The notes: generated by a model from the letters alone, not told the origin. Positions 18,987 to 30,258 are shown, numbered from the stretch's first letter. The stretch is DNA of 64,000 bases from Mesostigma viride (GCA_009746045.1 RPFO01000072.1:3607237-3671236), one strand, 5' to 3'. Translations and numbers: made by a program.

Positions 18987-20246
18987 CTAGTAAGATGCTT
19001 CCTGTTCTAGTCTCTCACACGCGTTGGAACGATCGTGGCCGACGTCACGTGCGTTTTTACGATCCTTTGCCATTATTGACGCCTCGGCGACATCGCGACA
19101 GCGGATCCGTATCGAAGACGCATTAGGATCGCGATCCTCCCACTCTGTTTCCATCTTGGCGAGAAAACAACCCATCATATGAAGTTCGGTAAGATCATTA
19201 TTGCGGTACCAGGAAAGGGTTTTACCGAGAAGGCCGGATTTCTCGGAGTCTCTTTGCAATACGCACTTTTTGTATTAGTTCCGCTCTCCTTTCCCTCCAT
19301 GCATCCATATACAGCGCTATCTTTTCAAGGAATTGCGTTTCGTTAAACGGTTCAAGTCCTTTTTTTTTTCTTTCCGCATTCTCGGCGTTCACTGTCATTA
19401 CCGCTTTCTTTTCCATTTCAATACTGCCGGTGCCGCTAAAATATTCAGGGTTAGCTTTGATGCTATCTTCCATCAGTTTCAATACCTGATGATATAGGTT
19501 TCTGTTGGATGCACCAAAGTTGCGCAACGATTGCACATCTAAATTCTTAACTATATCGTGTAAAACCTCCTCTGGTAAGTTTTCGAGAGGAGACCTTTCC
19601 GCGTTTTCGTCAGGGGGTGCAACCCCGTGTAAACGGTCGGAAAATACCTTTGGCCGACCAGTTTTTTGCTTTCTGTTTGTATCAAGGTTTATTCCGGGCA
19701 GTCGTGGGTCAGGACGATAGGATGACTGCGCGGAGTTTCTAGTTTGATTTTTCGCAGGGGGGTTTGAGTCGTCAAATTCGTTTGTCACGTTCTTCCCCCT
19801 TACATCTGGCAACTCTCTATAGATCCCCCCGGGAAAATATAAGTCCATCGCGTCAAATTTAGAACCTGCGTCACCGTAATCGAGTGGCTCCTCGTGAACT
19901 CGCCGATTGTGTGGAATCATCATTTCGTTTCCATTCGTGCCTGTCCCTTCAGGGGGGGATTACGTTGTGTAATAATAATCTCAGGACGTGATTGAACCTC
20001 ATCTTGTACGCCGCTGTTTTTCCAATTCGAGTTGGCCGATACCATACTATCTCTTGAAGACTGGTCCGCCGTTACAAACGACGTTTGTTCATCGCGTTCA
20101 CGTGTCCCAGGTATCGACGGCCCTCTGACTCGGTGTTTGGTCTTGCCTCCCTTTCCGTGGAACCTGCATCGCTTCTTCTTGGGGTCTGCGACTTTGATCT
20201 GACAACGGCCTCCTTTCTTCAACTTGTGTCCGCACTCCTTAGTCAT
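18987..20246 (-). pseudogene. Cys/His-tagged F-box protein
   Basis: Starts at ATG 20246 right after CGTATACTAGG. It has the Cys/His module (C-G-H-K-L-K-K-G-x2-C, then C-R-F-H), HRVRGP, a polar linker, and an F-box (ENLPEEVLHDIVKNLDVQSL) about two thirds of the way along. A charged helical region follows. F-box proteins recruit targets to SCF ubiquitin ligases and are common in giant viruses. It looks broken, with about two breaks. Confidence 0.6.
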
Positions 20247-20366
20247 CCTAGTATACGGAAAAGCCAGAAAAAAAAAGAACAGAGCGTTTTTCAGTTTATT
20301 ATTTTACATGCTCTCCTTCTAATCACCATGAAAGAAAGATTCCAACCGAGCTTTCTCGTGCGTGAC

Positions 20367-21071
20367 CTAATGTCTCATCGTGCCAAACATCATAGGGCCG
20401 AGCCTTACCGCGCCGTTTACGGGAGGCGGGTCCCAAATCGCTCGCCTTCTCTCGTTCTTCGTCATTGGAAAAGCGCTCACGGGCCGAGGTGGGTCGGGTC
20501 TTCGGTTCGACGTGGCCGTTGAACTCAACTCTTCCGAAGGTCTCGCGTAAGGTCCTGACCTGGCGGACGAGGCCCTGCGTCGAAACATTCTCCCAGCGGG
20601 AATTCCGGTCTCATCGTGTCTTTGTTCTAACAGATCGGATATCTCGTTTATCGGCCATCCGTCAGTCTTCCCTTGCGCTATCAATCTCGCCCATCCCCTC
20701 GTATCGTCTTCTATAGCTGAATTTTTGTCCCATTCGTTTGGTTTTGGCCTTTCAAAATAACGTGCACGCATTCTTGGATCCCATCTTGGCTCGACATGCT
20801 CTGGAATTTCTTCTGCATATGCCTCTTCGGCCTCAAGGAGCATTGTCGCCGCATTATTTGGCTGATGGAGTCTTGCCTCTGCTACTGTAGTGATATAAGG
20901 CCAACCCTGTCCATTTTCGTCTTTAGCGCTTTGCTCTTGAACGGCATCTTGATAGACATTGGACTGAGCAGTGTTGAAACTATCACTATCGCCGGGCTGT
21001 CGCGCCCTATGTGTCTTCTTCCGCGACTTCCTTGCGTTCTTCGTAGTGTGGAATCGGCATCTCTTGCGTTT
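20367..21071 (-). pseudogene. Cys/His-tagged viral gene, 3' portion left of the 9.1-kb element
   Basis: Begins at the border of the TIR element with the second half of the Cys/His module (KRKRCRFH) and THRAR, then a polar region with RWDPRMRARYFERPKPNEWD and a Pro/Arg-rich C-terminus ending at 20367. The first half of the module lies beyond the element at 30192-30258, so the insertion lies inside the module. Function unknown. Confidence 0.6.
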
Positions 21072-21099
21072 GGGTGGTTTTACCGGATTAGCATACATT
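21072..21099 (+). repeat. Left TIR of the 9.1-kb element
   Basis: GGGTGGTTTTACCGGATTAG followed by CATACATTT. It is the inverted match of 30164-30191 with one difference in 28 bases. Another copy of AGGATACATTTGA lies just inside both ends. Confidence 0.85.
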
Positions 21100-21840
21100 T
21101 TTTTGTCTAGGATACATTTGATGCACTGTGCAGTTTTCAGATGTGTTTGTGGGGGTTGATTGCGCCTAGCATGCATTTTATTGAAGCAATGAGTTTCCCA
21201 AGATATACATTATATAAACTAAGACAATTGACCCATTAATGCAATGAGACAACATCAATGAGACAACATATGCCAATTGAAGGCTGCCCGCAACTTTATT
21301 CCAAGTTCATTATTATATGATTCCAAGACCATAACTCTTCCAAGACCGTACATCTTCAAGATATAGCACTACAGACACCCACGCGGCTTCCGGGGTCATC
21401 ACGCTCCTCCTCCAAGACAACTCAACCTTACAGGACGTTGGGCCATCATACGTCCGGAATAATTGTGTCACTTATTACATAACCAAACTTTTTGAGGGAT
21501 CGCCATGGTTGCATGGTTTCAACACATGCGCCCTGCACTCATGTGCATCAAAGGTGTTGCGTAGTGCCAACTCAGTGTCAAAGAACTGATTCAATAATAT
21601 TTCCCGTATGGCCATGAAGGCCCACATGAGTTAAACATGGCCGAGAGTGATTGCATCATCCTTCTTGGCGACATCGGTCTTGACGACGTCGATGGGGAAG
21701 ACGGCAGCACCTGCATGTGAACAAAAGAATCCATGAACTGTGGCATCCAAAGGCAACAACATATTAGCATCCCATTGAACACGAAGCCACGCTGACCCGG
21801 CCATCCAGCCGCCCACGCAGCCACAGAGCCAGCCAGCCAC
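21100..21840. other. Left arm of the TIR element, no gene seen
   Basis: Unique-looking AT-rich sequence with short direct repeats (two copies of ATGAGACAACAT near 21,245). No open frame with coding character is visible. Confidence 0.4.
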
Positions 21841-21841
21841 G

Positions 21842-22775
21842 CAGTGACGCACCCACCCAGCCACACATCCACGCATCCACGCACCCGGCCACCCCCCCCC
21901 CCCCAGCCAGCCACGCAGCCACGCAGCCACGCAGCCACGCAGCAGCGCAGCCACGCAGCCACACAGCCACGCACCCTCCTTTCCAGCCACGCAGCCACGC
22001 AGCCACGCAGCCACGCAGCCACGCAGCCACGCAGCAGCGCAGCTACGCAGCCACACAGCCACGCACCCTCCTTTCCAGCCAAGCAGCCACGCAGCCACGC
22101 AGCCACGCAGCCACGCAGCAGCGCAGCCACGCAGCCACACAGCCACGCACCCTCCTTTCCAGCCACGCAGCCACGCAGCAGCGCAGCCACGCAGCCACAC
22201 AGCCACGCACCCTCCTTTCCAGCCAAGCAGCCACGCAGCCACGCAGCCACGCAGCCACGCAGCCACGCAGCAGCGCAGCCACGCAGCCACACAGCCACGC
22301 AGCCACGCAGCCACGCAGCAGCGCAGCCACGCAGCCACGCAGCAGCGCAGCCACGCAGCCACGCAGCAGCGCAGCCACGCAGCCACACAGCCACGCACCC
22401 TCCTTTCCAGCCACGCAGCCACGCAGCCACGCAGCCACGCAGCCACGCAGCAGCGCAGCCACGCAGCCACACAGCCACGCACCCTCCTTTCCAGCCAAGC
22501 AGCCACGCAGCCACGCAGCAGCGCAGCCACGCAGCCACACAGCCACGCACCCTCCTTTCCAGCCAAGCAGCCACGCAGCCACGCAGCCACGCAGCCACGC
22601 AGCCACGCAGCAGCGCAGCCACGCAGCCACACAGCCACGCAGCCACGCAGCCACGCAGCAGCGCAGCCACGCAGCCACGCAGCCACGCAGCCACGCAGCC
22701 ACGCAGCAGCGCAGCCACGCAGCCACACAGCCACGCACCCTCCTTTCCAGCCAAGCAGCCACGCAGTCACACAGT
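21842..22775. repeat. CCACGCAG-type minisatellite
   Basis: About 930 bases built from GCAGCCAC and close variants (GCAGCAGC, ACAGCCAC), arranged in higher-order blocks that begin with CACCCTCCTTTCCAGCCA. The higher-order block recurs about seven times. All long frames here, on both strands, are products of the repeat. Confidence 0.9.
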
Positions 22776-22841
22776 CAAACCCCCCCTACACCCCCCCCCC
22801 ACACACACCCCACCCCACCCACTCAACACTACACGAATGAC

Positions 22842-22977
22842 TCACAAAGAACTGCTGCACCACCGATGATCCCTGCGGGAACTGCTCTGCTGCCGACGGT
22901 CCCTGCGAAAACTGCTGCAGTGCCGACAATGCCTGTGGAAACTGCGACATTGCCGACGCTGCCTGCGGGAACTGAAG

Positions 22978-23052
<75 letters not shown>

Positions 23053-23089
23053 AGTTGTTGCTGCAGTTGCTGCTGCAGTTGCTGCTGCA

Positions 23090-23152
<63 letters not shown>

Positions 23153-23500
23153 GCTGGACCACTTGTTTCTGCACCTCTTGACGCAGCTGCAAACCAAGCT
23201 CTTCAACCTTCTTGCTTTGGTTCTCCATAGCTCGTTGCATCTCTCTCATCGTCTGTTCCACGCCCACCAGTACGGGGGTCGGCGGCGGCAGCGGCTGGGT
23301 ACGCTCTGGCTGGGTGCGCTCTGGCTGCCGTGCAGGACCTTGCCACATCGGCCGGCGCATTGGTGGTTTGCACCGGCCAAAAAATCTACTTTCATGGCAC
23401 CAGATTTCTTTCCTAGCACCCATTTTCTACAATCGTCCCCGGCATAACACAAATCAATCAATTCGTCCATGTCATCGCTTCGGCTATCAGCATCGGGCAT
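22842..23500 (-). pseudogene. Gene piece with coiled coil and polyglutamine tract
   Basis: On the minus strand from 23500 there is coding-like sequence (DDMDELIDLCYAGDDCRKW), and in another frame a clear coiled coil (VEQTMREMQRAMENQSKKVE) running into a long Gln tract encoded by the CTG/CAG repeat. The two parts are in different frames, so an intron or a frameshift separates them (around 23,400). No family is recognised. It is probably a captured or decayed gene piece within the TIR element. Confidence 0.35.
22978..23150. repeat. CTG/CAG trinucleotide tract
   Basis: About 170 bases of (CTG)n, broken in the middle by TTG and CAG units. Read on the minus strand it encodes polyglutamine in frame with the coiled-coil piece. 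Confidence 0.9.
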
Positions 23501-23679
23501 AGTTCCCGTGGCTAGTGCCCATCATTCTTTCCACCTTGAGCGGGGCGAAGTCACGAATTCAAGCGCGAAGTGCATTTGAATCAAGCGGGAACTGGGTGAC
23601 ACTGCTTGAAGACGTGCAGCTCCAAGGCATGCAAATGATGCAATGTATGAAAGATACGATACGCAAAGTTCAGGTGTTC

Positions 23680-24870
23680 AGGTGAAGCCGTGAAGACGTG
23701 GTGAAGACAGGTGAAGACGCGGTGAAGACGTGAAGACGTGAAGACGTGAAGACGTGAAGACGTGAAGACACGATACGGCAAGTTCAGGTGAAGTTCAGGT
23801 GTTCAGGTGAAGCCGTGAAGACGTGAAGCCGTGAAGCCGTGAAGACGTGGTGAAGACAGGTGAAGACGCGGTGAAGACGTGAAGACGTGAAGACGTGAAG
23901 ACGTGAAGACGTGAAGACGTGAAGACACGATACGGCAAGTTCAGGTGAAGTTCAGGTGTTCAGGTGAAGCCGTGAAGACGTGAAGCCGTGAAGCCTGAAG
24001 ACGTGGTGAAGACAGGTGAAGACGCGGTGAAGACGTGAAGACGTGAAGACGTGAAGACGTGAAGACGTGAAGACGTGAAGACACGATACGGCAAGTTCAG
24101 GTGAAGTTCAGGTGTTCAGGTGAAGCCGTGAAGACGTGAAGCCGTGAAGACGTGAAGACGTGGTGAAGACAGGTGAAGACGCGGTGAAGACGTGAAGACG
24201 TGAAGACGTGAAGACGTGAAGACGTGAAGACGTGAAGACACGATACGGCAAGTTCAGGTGAAGTTCAGGTGTTCAGGTGAAGCCGTGAAGCCGTGAAGAC
24301 GTGAAGCCGTGAAGACGTGGTGAAGACAGGTGAAGACGCGGTGAAGACGTGAAGACGTGAAGACGTGAAGACGTGAAGACACGATACGGCAAGTTCAGGT
24401 GAAGTTCAGGTGTTCAGGTGAAGCCGTGAAGACGTGAAGACGCGAAGACGTGAAGACGTGAAGACGTGAAGACACGATACGGCAAGTTCAGGTGAAGTTC
24501 AGGTGTTCAGGTGAAGCCGTGAAGCCGTGAAGCGCGAAGACGTGAAGACGTGGTGAAGACAGGTGAAGACGCGGTGAAGACGTGAAGACGTGAAGACGTG
24601 AAGACGTGAAGACGTGAAGACACGATACGGCAAGTTCAGGTGAAGTTCAGGTGTTCAGGTGAAGCCGTGAAGCCGTGAAGACGTGAAGCCGTGAAGACGT
24701 GGTGAAGACAGGTGAAGACGCGGTGAAGACGTGAAGACGTGAAGACGTGCATGCAAGGTATCAAAGATACGATACGCCGCAAGTTCAGGTGAAGTCGTGA
24801 AGACGTGAAGACGTGAAGACGTGAAGACGTGAAGACGTGAAGACGTGAAGACGTGAAGACCAGGACTGTC
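23680..24870. repeat. GTGAAGAC minisatellite with higher-order units
   Basis: The octamer GTGAAGAC and variants (GTGAAGCC) build a higher-order unit of roughly 130-190 bases with the recurring marker ACACGATACGGCAAGTTCAG. About seven such units are visible. No protein is supported. Confidence 0.88.
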
Positions 24871-24939
24871 ACGTGAAGACTGGGACGTGAAGGCAAGTTG
24901 CAGCACTCGGCCGCTGCAGTCGCACGCAGGTAGAAACGA

Positions 24940-25250
24940 GTATTGCTGCTTGAATCTGTCAAGACCCCATCGAATGTAAAACAGGTTTTTCGTAAAGAAA
25001 TCCGATTTGTGGGCGGGCTTTACATATTGCTTCTGTCCAAGCACTACCGGATGTAAAACAGTATACTTCTTGAAGAAATAAGTTGGGGCTTTGTTGGGCG
25101 TCACATTTGACCGGTGGGCGGAGTTTCCTGCTTCTGTGAAGGCGCCATCGAATGTAGATCAGTAGATTTTCTAAAGAAATCTGAGTTGTGGGCGGGGCCT
25201 TTATTGCTTGTGTCCATCCACCACCGGATGTAGAACAGTAGACTTATTGA
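24940..25250. repeat. Degenerate tandem repeat of about 65-75 bases
   Basis: Four decayed units share the elements ATGTA(A/G)A(A/T)CAG, TAAAGAAAT and GTGGGCGG. The array sits just before the first CFAP299 exon. Confidence 0.6.
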
Positions 25251-25393
25251 AGGTGAATCACGATACAACAGCTGTAGTTGACAACATCATGACCGGCACA
25301 TCTTTCCCCCACCGCTGCTCAACCCGGTCCCCCCCAAACTCCTCCACACTTGCCCACCTTTCCACCCTCCTCCACGGCCCGTTGTGTTTGCAG

Positions 25394-25438
25394 GCGTTGG
25401 CACAAAGGGAGGAGGCCGTGCGAGCCGGGAAACTCACG
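25394..25438 (+). CDS. CFAP299: CFAP299 exon fragment (first of two)
   Basis: A 45-base exon, phase 0, between an acceptor (TTTGCAG) and a donor (GTATGG). It encodes ALAQREEAVRAGKLT. From memory, this aligns with ALAMREEDNRSGKLS of animal CFAP299, a conserved protein of ciliated cells. Only two internal exons are present in the element, so this is a captured gene piece, not a working gene. Confidence 0.78.
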
Positions 25439-26127
25439 GTATGGTTTGATTTCTAGTTTTGTATTAGGACCCTAGGGTAGCTATGTTATATAGGCATGTC
25501 TGACAGCATAGCTCACCATTTCATTACCATGGGATGCTGAGCATACCATTTCCAGAGAGGTAAGTCAGTCACTCTTCGCAGTTGACAAGTCAGAGAAAGC
25601 AATCAAGTGCAGCGTTCACAACTCTTGCCGCTCGTAACCTTTTGTCTGCCCGGTTTGGCAGCTCCCTGTCTTTGCTTTCTCTCGTATTTCTTTCTTTTGT
25701 CTCTTTTCTACATCTTTCTTTGCTAATTCTTGAATATATGATGCTATTGTAGCATCCTTCTAGCGCGGATCGCTCTTAATATCCTTCTCGCGCACGTTTC
25801 CTCGCTTTTTCTCATGTAAGAGCGTCTTCCCTGCCCATGCAGCGTGTACCTGGTGTGTGTGGCTCTGCCTTGCCAATCACAACTGACCGACATGCTGGTC
25901 AGGCACTGCAGGTCGTTGCCCTTGCGTGTGTGAACCTGCTGTTTTGGCTGTTCCCATGGCCGCTGCGTGTGTCCGTGAATGATACCATGGGAGGGAGACT
26001 TCTCCCATGGGTCCCCTTCGCTGACACTCGTGATGTAGGTTCGCGTCGACTTGTTTCTCTCACTGTGCCCATATTGGCCTCGCACGGCTTTGTCTCTCAT
26101 TCCTTGTTTGCATGCGGCGGCGTGTAG
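25439..26127 (+). other. Captured intron between the CFAP299 exons
   Basis: 689 bases with GT at the start and a GTGTAG acceptor at the end. It keeps phase 0 on both sides. No other gene is seen inside. Confidence 0.65.
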
Positions 26128-26169
26128 ACCATCATCTTCATCCGAGACCGCAACAGCAAGGGCCAGGAG
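26128..26169 (+). CDS. CFAP299: CFAP299 exon fragment (second of two)
   Basis: A 42-base exon with acceptor GTGTAG and donor GTGAGT. It encodes TIIFIRDRNSKGQE, which closely matches SVIFIRDRNSHGQE, the best conserved stretch of CFAP299 as I recall it. The next expected segment (SGYIDYAHRLKTEDF) is not found downstream before the GC-rich minisatellite, so capture was partial. Confidence 0.82.
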
Positions 26170-26344
26170 GTGAGTAATTGCTGAGGGCATGGCTCCTATC
26201 CCTTGATGAGTCTAGCGCCATGTACCACCCTCTATGCCTGCATATAGGTGACGCATTGAAAATGCAAGCATCTTACTAGAAGTAGCACGGGCCTCCGAGG
26301 TGAGATTTTGCGCAGGCCTCATGATCCCAATGGACCTGCGAAGC

Positions 26345-27335
26345 GCATGGCGCGCATGGGCGGCCGGCCGGCGCAGCTGGCATGCGGCGGGGCGGGGCTG
26401 TCGACGGGCGGCGGGGCAGGGCCGTCGGCGCGCGGGGGGCCAGCGGCGCTGCCGGTGCGCGCGGGCGGCGGGCCGGCGCACCTGGCATGCGGCGGGGCAG
26501 GGCTGTCGACGGGCGGCGGGGCGGGGCAGTCGACGGGCGGCGGGGCAGGGCCAGCGGCGCTGCCGGCGCGCGTGGGCAGCGGGCCGGCGCAGCTGGCATG
26601 CGGCGGGGCGGGGCTGTCGACGGGCGGCGGGGCAGGGCTGTCGACGGGCGGCGGGGCAGGGCCGTCGGCGCGCGGGGGGCCAGCGGCGCTGCCGGCGCGC
26701 GCGGGCGGCGGGCCGGCGCACCTGGCATGCGGTGGGTCGGGGCTGTCGACGGGCGGCGGGGCGGGGCAGTCGACGGGCGGCGGGGCAGGGCCGTCAGCGC
26801 GCGGGGGCCAGCGGCGCTGCCGGCGCGCGTGGGCGGCGGGCCGGCGCAGCTGGCATGCGGCGGGGCGGGGCAGTCGACGGGCGGCGGGGCGGGGCAGCCG
26901 GTGCGCGGCGGGGCGGCGCCGTCGGCGGGCGGCGAGGTGGCGCAGCCAGCGCGCAGCGAGGTGGCAGCGGCGGCGCAGCCTGCATGCGGCGGGGCAGGGC
27001 TGTCGACGGGCGGCGGGGCGGGGCAGTCGACGGGCGGCGGGGCAGGGCCGTCGGCGCGCGGGGGGCCAGCGGCGCTGCCGGCGCGCATGGGCGGCGGGCC
27101 GGCGCAGCTGGCATGCGGCGGGGCGGGGCTGTCAACGGGCGGCGGGGCAGGGCCGTCGGCGCGCGGGGGGCCAACGGCGCTGCCGGCGCGCGTGGGCGGC
27201 GGGCCGGCGCAGCTGGCATGCGGCGGGGCGGGGCAGCCTGTCGACGGGCTACGGGGCGGGGCAGCCGGCGCGCGGCGGGCCGGCGGCGCAGCCGGCGGGC
27301 GGCGGAGCGGCGGAGCGGCGGAGCGGCACAGCCGG
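26345..27335. repeat. GC-rich GGCGGGGC minisatellite
   Basis: About 990 bases of very GC-rich tandem sequence with the markers CTGGCATGCGGC, TCGACGGGCGGC and CCAGCGGCGCTGCC recurring in a higher-order unit of about 180 bases. All six frames stay open through it because of composition, so the long frames are not evidence of genes. Confidence 0.88.
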
Positions 27336-27357
27336 TGCCTGAAAAACGCGGTCGCTC

Positions 27358-28889
27358 AATGAAGGTGCACCACGCCGTCTTCTTCCAGGTACAGGGCAAC
27401 ACAGAGACCTGGTTGTCCTACCGGACCACGGAGTCCCAAAAGACGCCGTGGCAGCCCGCGGGGACTCGACAGGAAGGCGCGCCACGGTGCGGGAAGGCGA
27501 TGACACAGCCATACAGGTTTGATGCGGAGGGGCGGCCGCTGTTTGGCGTCCGACTTGTGGATCCAGACCGCATTCCGATGTTGCAGGACACCCCAGCCTT
27601 CGCACCATTGAACATGGAGTTTCTGGGGAAGGAGCTGGAGTCGATCAAAACAAGGGTCGAGAAGTTGCCCCATGGCATCTGGCAGTGGTACTTTCCGCCC
27701 GACACCATCAAGCCAAACAAGGCCTTTTTTCGCAAGTCAAGTCCCACATGCCCCTGAGGAGGTGCCTGAGGAGTGGCGCCCTTTGCCGTGGCCATCTCGC
27801 GCGGACATCTCCGCCCTGCGTGAGCACGATGCAGCGCCTGAACCACCACCGACGCAAGAAGAGCACTTCATGGCGTTGGTCGACGCAGAGGCGGTGCGCG
27901 TCACCCCGCTGGTAGACCGAGTTCGTCATGATGGCCACACACAGCAGGAATGGGCGGCAGAAGACAGGGCCATGGCAGCCAAGGTCGCTTACTTGAAGCG
28001 CATGCAAGGCGTTGAGAAAGGCTCCGCTGTTCTATACTGGCACCCTTCAGCTGGTATTCTCTGCAACTCGAAGCTCACGTGGACTCCAGTCCTCGTTGGC
28101 ATCATCAAGGAGGTGGTTGCGAAGGAGGATGGCGGCCAACCTTCTATTGAGCTCTTTGTATACCGCGCTAAGCATTTGCATGACACGTGGCACCCGTGGA
28201 ATACAGACATTGCGCAATGGCCCCATCCGCCAACCACTGCGGCGCACACGGTGATCATCACCGCCTCAGACCTCGTCTTGACACAAGTGGTGGGCAAGCG
28301 AGGTCAGCCGCCCCATGGAGTCTCCTTGGGTGCGAACGAAAAGCTCACCAAGGAGTGCCTAAAGGCGCTGAAGGAGGTGCCCTATGACGCGGAACACCCG
28401 GTCGTGAAGTGGCAAGATGCTGAATGCTCGAAGGGCATCGTCGGCATGGCGAAGGCATGCTGGGAAGGCGTAACGCTGCAGGTCAAGAGTGGCAGCCGCA
28501 ACCTCGTAGGGCAAGTCGTGTGTCATTGGGCGTCGGAGCGTGTGACATCCGCGGACGGTCGCACCGAAAGCCGGGACGGCAGGTACCATGGTCGTGTCGC
28601 TGTTGTCGACACGCAAAACGACATGGTAGCCATGTACTGGGGTGCCCGTTGGGAGGAGGACGCGGTTTCTTGCGTGCCTCTCCACGAGCTGGAGGCACAG
28701 ATCTGCGGGTGCCCCGGTGTGGTCGTCCCTGCGTTGCAAGCGCCGGATATCACCCTGGCCGAGGCTCGATTGCGCGAGATGGTTCCACCCAGCGACGTTG
28801 TGGCGGAGAACAACAACGCAGGCGCCTCCCGGCGTCGGAAGCGAGCGCTCATCCTTGCCGATGACGATGACGACGACGACGACTGCTGA
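27358..28889 (+). pseudogene. Unassigned coding region of the TIR element with one frame change
   Basis: Coding character runs from ATG 27358 (MKVHHAVFFQVQGNTETW) to 28889. The first about 125 codons are in one frame (to the stop at 27757) and the rest in another, overlapping near a run of six T at 27727-27732. This could be a simple one-base change or a slippery site. The downstream part has a Tudor/Agenet-like patch (GRVAVVDTQNDMVAMYWG) and an acidic end. I do not recognise a transposase or any host family. Confidence 0.5.
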
Positions 28890-29300
28890 AGCGCAAGCAG
28901 CGTTGTTGTCATTGAGCTGCTCATGTGCTGCTGCTGCTGCTGTGCTGCCATGCTATTGCTGCTGCATTGCTGCCGTGCTGCTGCTGTGCTATTGTGCTGA
29001 TGTGTTGCTGCATTGCTGCCGTGCCGCTGATGTATTGCTGTCGTGCTGCTGTGTTGATGCACTGCTGCATTGCTGCCGTGCTGCTGAGCTAGTACTGCCT
29101 ATTAGTGAATTTCCTATCAATGGACTATAGTCCACTGATAGGAAATTCAGGAATCGGCATACTAAGTTGCTGCTGCGCTGACTTGTGCTCCTGCTATGCG
29201 GCCGTGTTGATGTGCTACAGTTGTGCTGCTGCTGTGCTACGGTCATGCTGCTGCTGTGTTGCTGGGCTGATGTGTTGTTGCATTGATGTAGTGGCTATTG
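28890..29300. repeat. CTG-rich degenerate repeat
   Basis: Imperfect GCTGCTGTGCTG-type repeats follow the coding region, interrupted by an AT-rich palindrome-like segment with two inverted copies of GAATTTCCTATCA around 29,110-29,150. Confidence 0.6.
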
Positions 29301-30163
29301 TTCCGCTACTACAATTTGCTACTGATGCCGCTGCTGGTGCTTTTTTGCATGTCAGTGCCCGCTATGTTCACACCACTGTTGCCGCGGTTGGTATCGCGTG
29401 ATTTCCACCGGTTGTGCGTTGACATGTGTTACTCATGCATTTGCCCCTATATTTGGTAGCACGCGGTTTCGCGTTAGTTAGGTGCAGACAGCTGCATGTA
29501 GACAAACATCTTGTTTAAGTCGGTCAATTAACTGTTCTTGACGCATCATGGTCCAAGTCGACCGACCTGTAGGGACCAGTAGAGCAATTGTCTAGGAGAA
29601 AGAGCGTGATCGCTGCAGAAGCCGCGTGGCAGCCGTGGCTGTACCTGTAGTACGACCTGCATATATATGGATACTGTATTTGGATACTGGGTTGTTTATC
29701 AATTCTGGTTTTAATTTATTTAGTGTACCTGGTGTTGGCATGCCAACTCAGTGCTAAACTACTTTATGCACAATGATGCAACTTGATGCTATAGTGACGT
29801 GCCACGATGTAACTTTATTAACTTCACCATTAGTCATGGGGTCAATAGGATTGCTCATTATGCCATGTTAACATGAACCATGGGTTACGTAATAGTGAAA
29901 ACAGTAATCATGATGCTCCACTTGAAGTCTCCAACATGGTCATGTTTGGAATTTTATTGATCATATTCACAATATATGAAAAGAGACAACAAACGTGGAA
30001 GCATGGCACGCCGAGGCCGATAATATATGTGTGAAATATGAAAAGAGACAACATCTTTGGCAAGCATGATCATATTATGCTTGCCAAACATATTAATGAT
30101 ATCGACCATGTCCAGAAACCATGTTTGCCAATGGTGCATTTAGGATACATTTGAAGCCGTGCA
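29301..30163. other. Right arm of the TIR element, no gene seen
   Basis: AT-rich sequence with short inverted repeats, such as TTGGCAAGCATGATCATATT with AATATGATCATGCTTGCCAA near 30,060-30,090. No supported gene. Confidence 0.4.
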
Positions 30164-30191
30164 AATGTATCCTAATCCGGTAAAACCACCC
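30164..30191 (-). repeat. Right TIR of the 9.1-kb element
   Basis: AAATGTAT-C-CTAATCCGG-TAAAACCACCC, the inverted match of the left end, directly followed by the TTT duplication. Confidence 0.85.
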
Positions 30192-30258
30192 TTTCGGGTC
30201 CGCGACCTTATTTCTGCAAGTTCCGCCCGAACTCGTCTTGCATCCGCACTCCTTTGTC
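30192..30258 (-). pseudogene. Cys/His-tagged viral gene, 5' portion right of the 9.1-kb element
   Basis: ATG at 30258, preceded by CGTATAGTGGTGAA. It encodes the first half of a Cys/His module (MTKECGCKTSSGGTC, then ADPK) almost the same as the start of the gene at 20246. The element follows at once. The 3' portion lies at 20367-21071. Confidence 0.62.

Larger units (their letters stand above)
21072..30191. mobile_element. 9.1-kb TIR element (Pack-type) with captured host exons and minisatellites
   Basis: Ends in a terminal inverted repeat of about 28 bases (GGGTGGTTTTACCGGATTAG, then C or G, ATACATTT). It is flanked by a 3-bp direct repeat TTT (21069-21071 and 30192-30194) within a viral gene. 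A GG-rich TIR start and 3-bp duplication recall PIF/Harbinger-like elements, but no transposase of that family is recognised. Inside are several minisatellites, a CAG/CTG tract, two exons of CFAP299 and an unassigned coding region. A non-autonomous, gene-capturing DNA element is the simplest reading. Confidence 0.8.

Noticed and set aside
21591-22869. Long frames of WLRGCVAA- and SHAATQPR-type repeats on both strands
   Set aside because: They are translations of the CCACGCAG minisatellite; all frames stay open because the unit lacks stops.
23680-24870. CRISPR-like or regulatory array of GTGAAGAC
   Set aside because: Higher-order minisatellite without unique spacers.
25744-26190. 148-codon minus-strand frame across the CFAP299 intron
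   Set aside because: It runs antisense to the captured exons and has no coding character.
26276-27402. Several 200-480-codon frames on both strands in GC-rich sequence
   Set aside because: Products of the GGCGGGGC minisatellite. Only the part from 27358 on has coding character.
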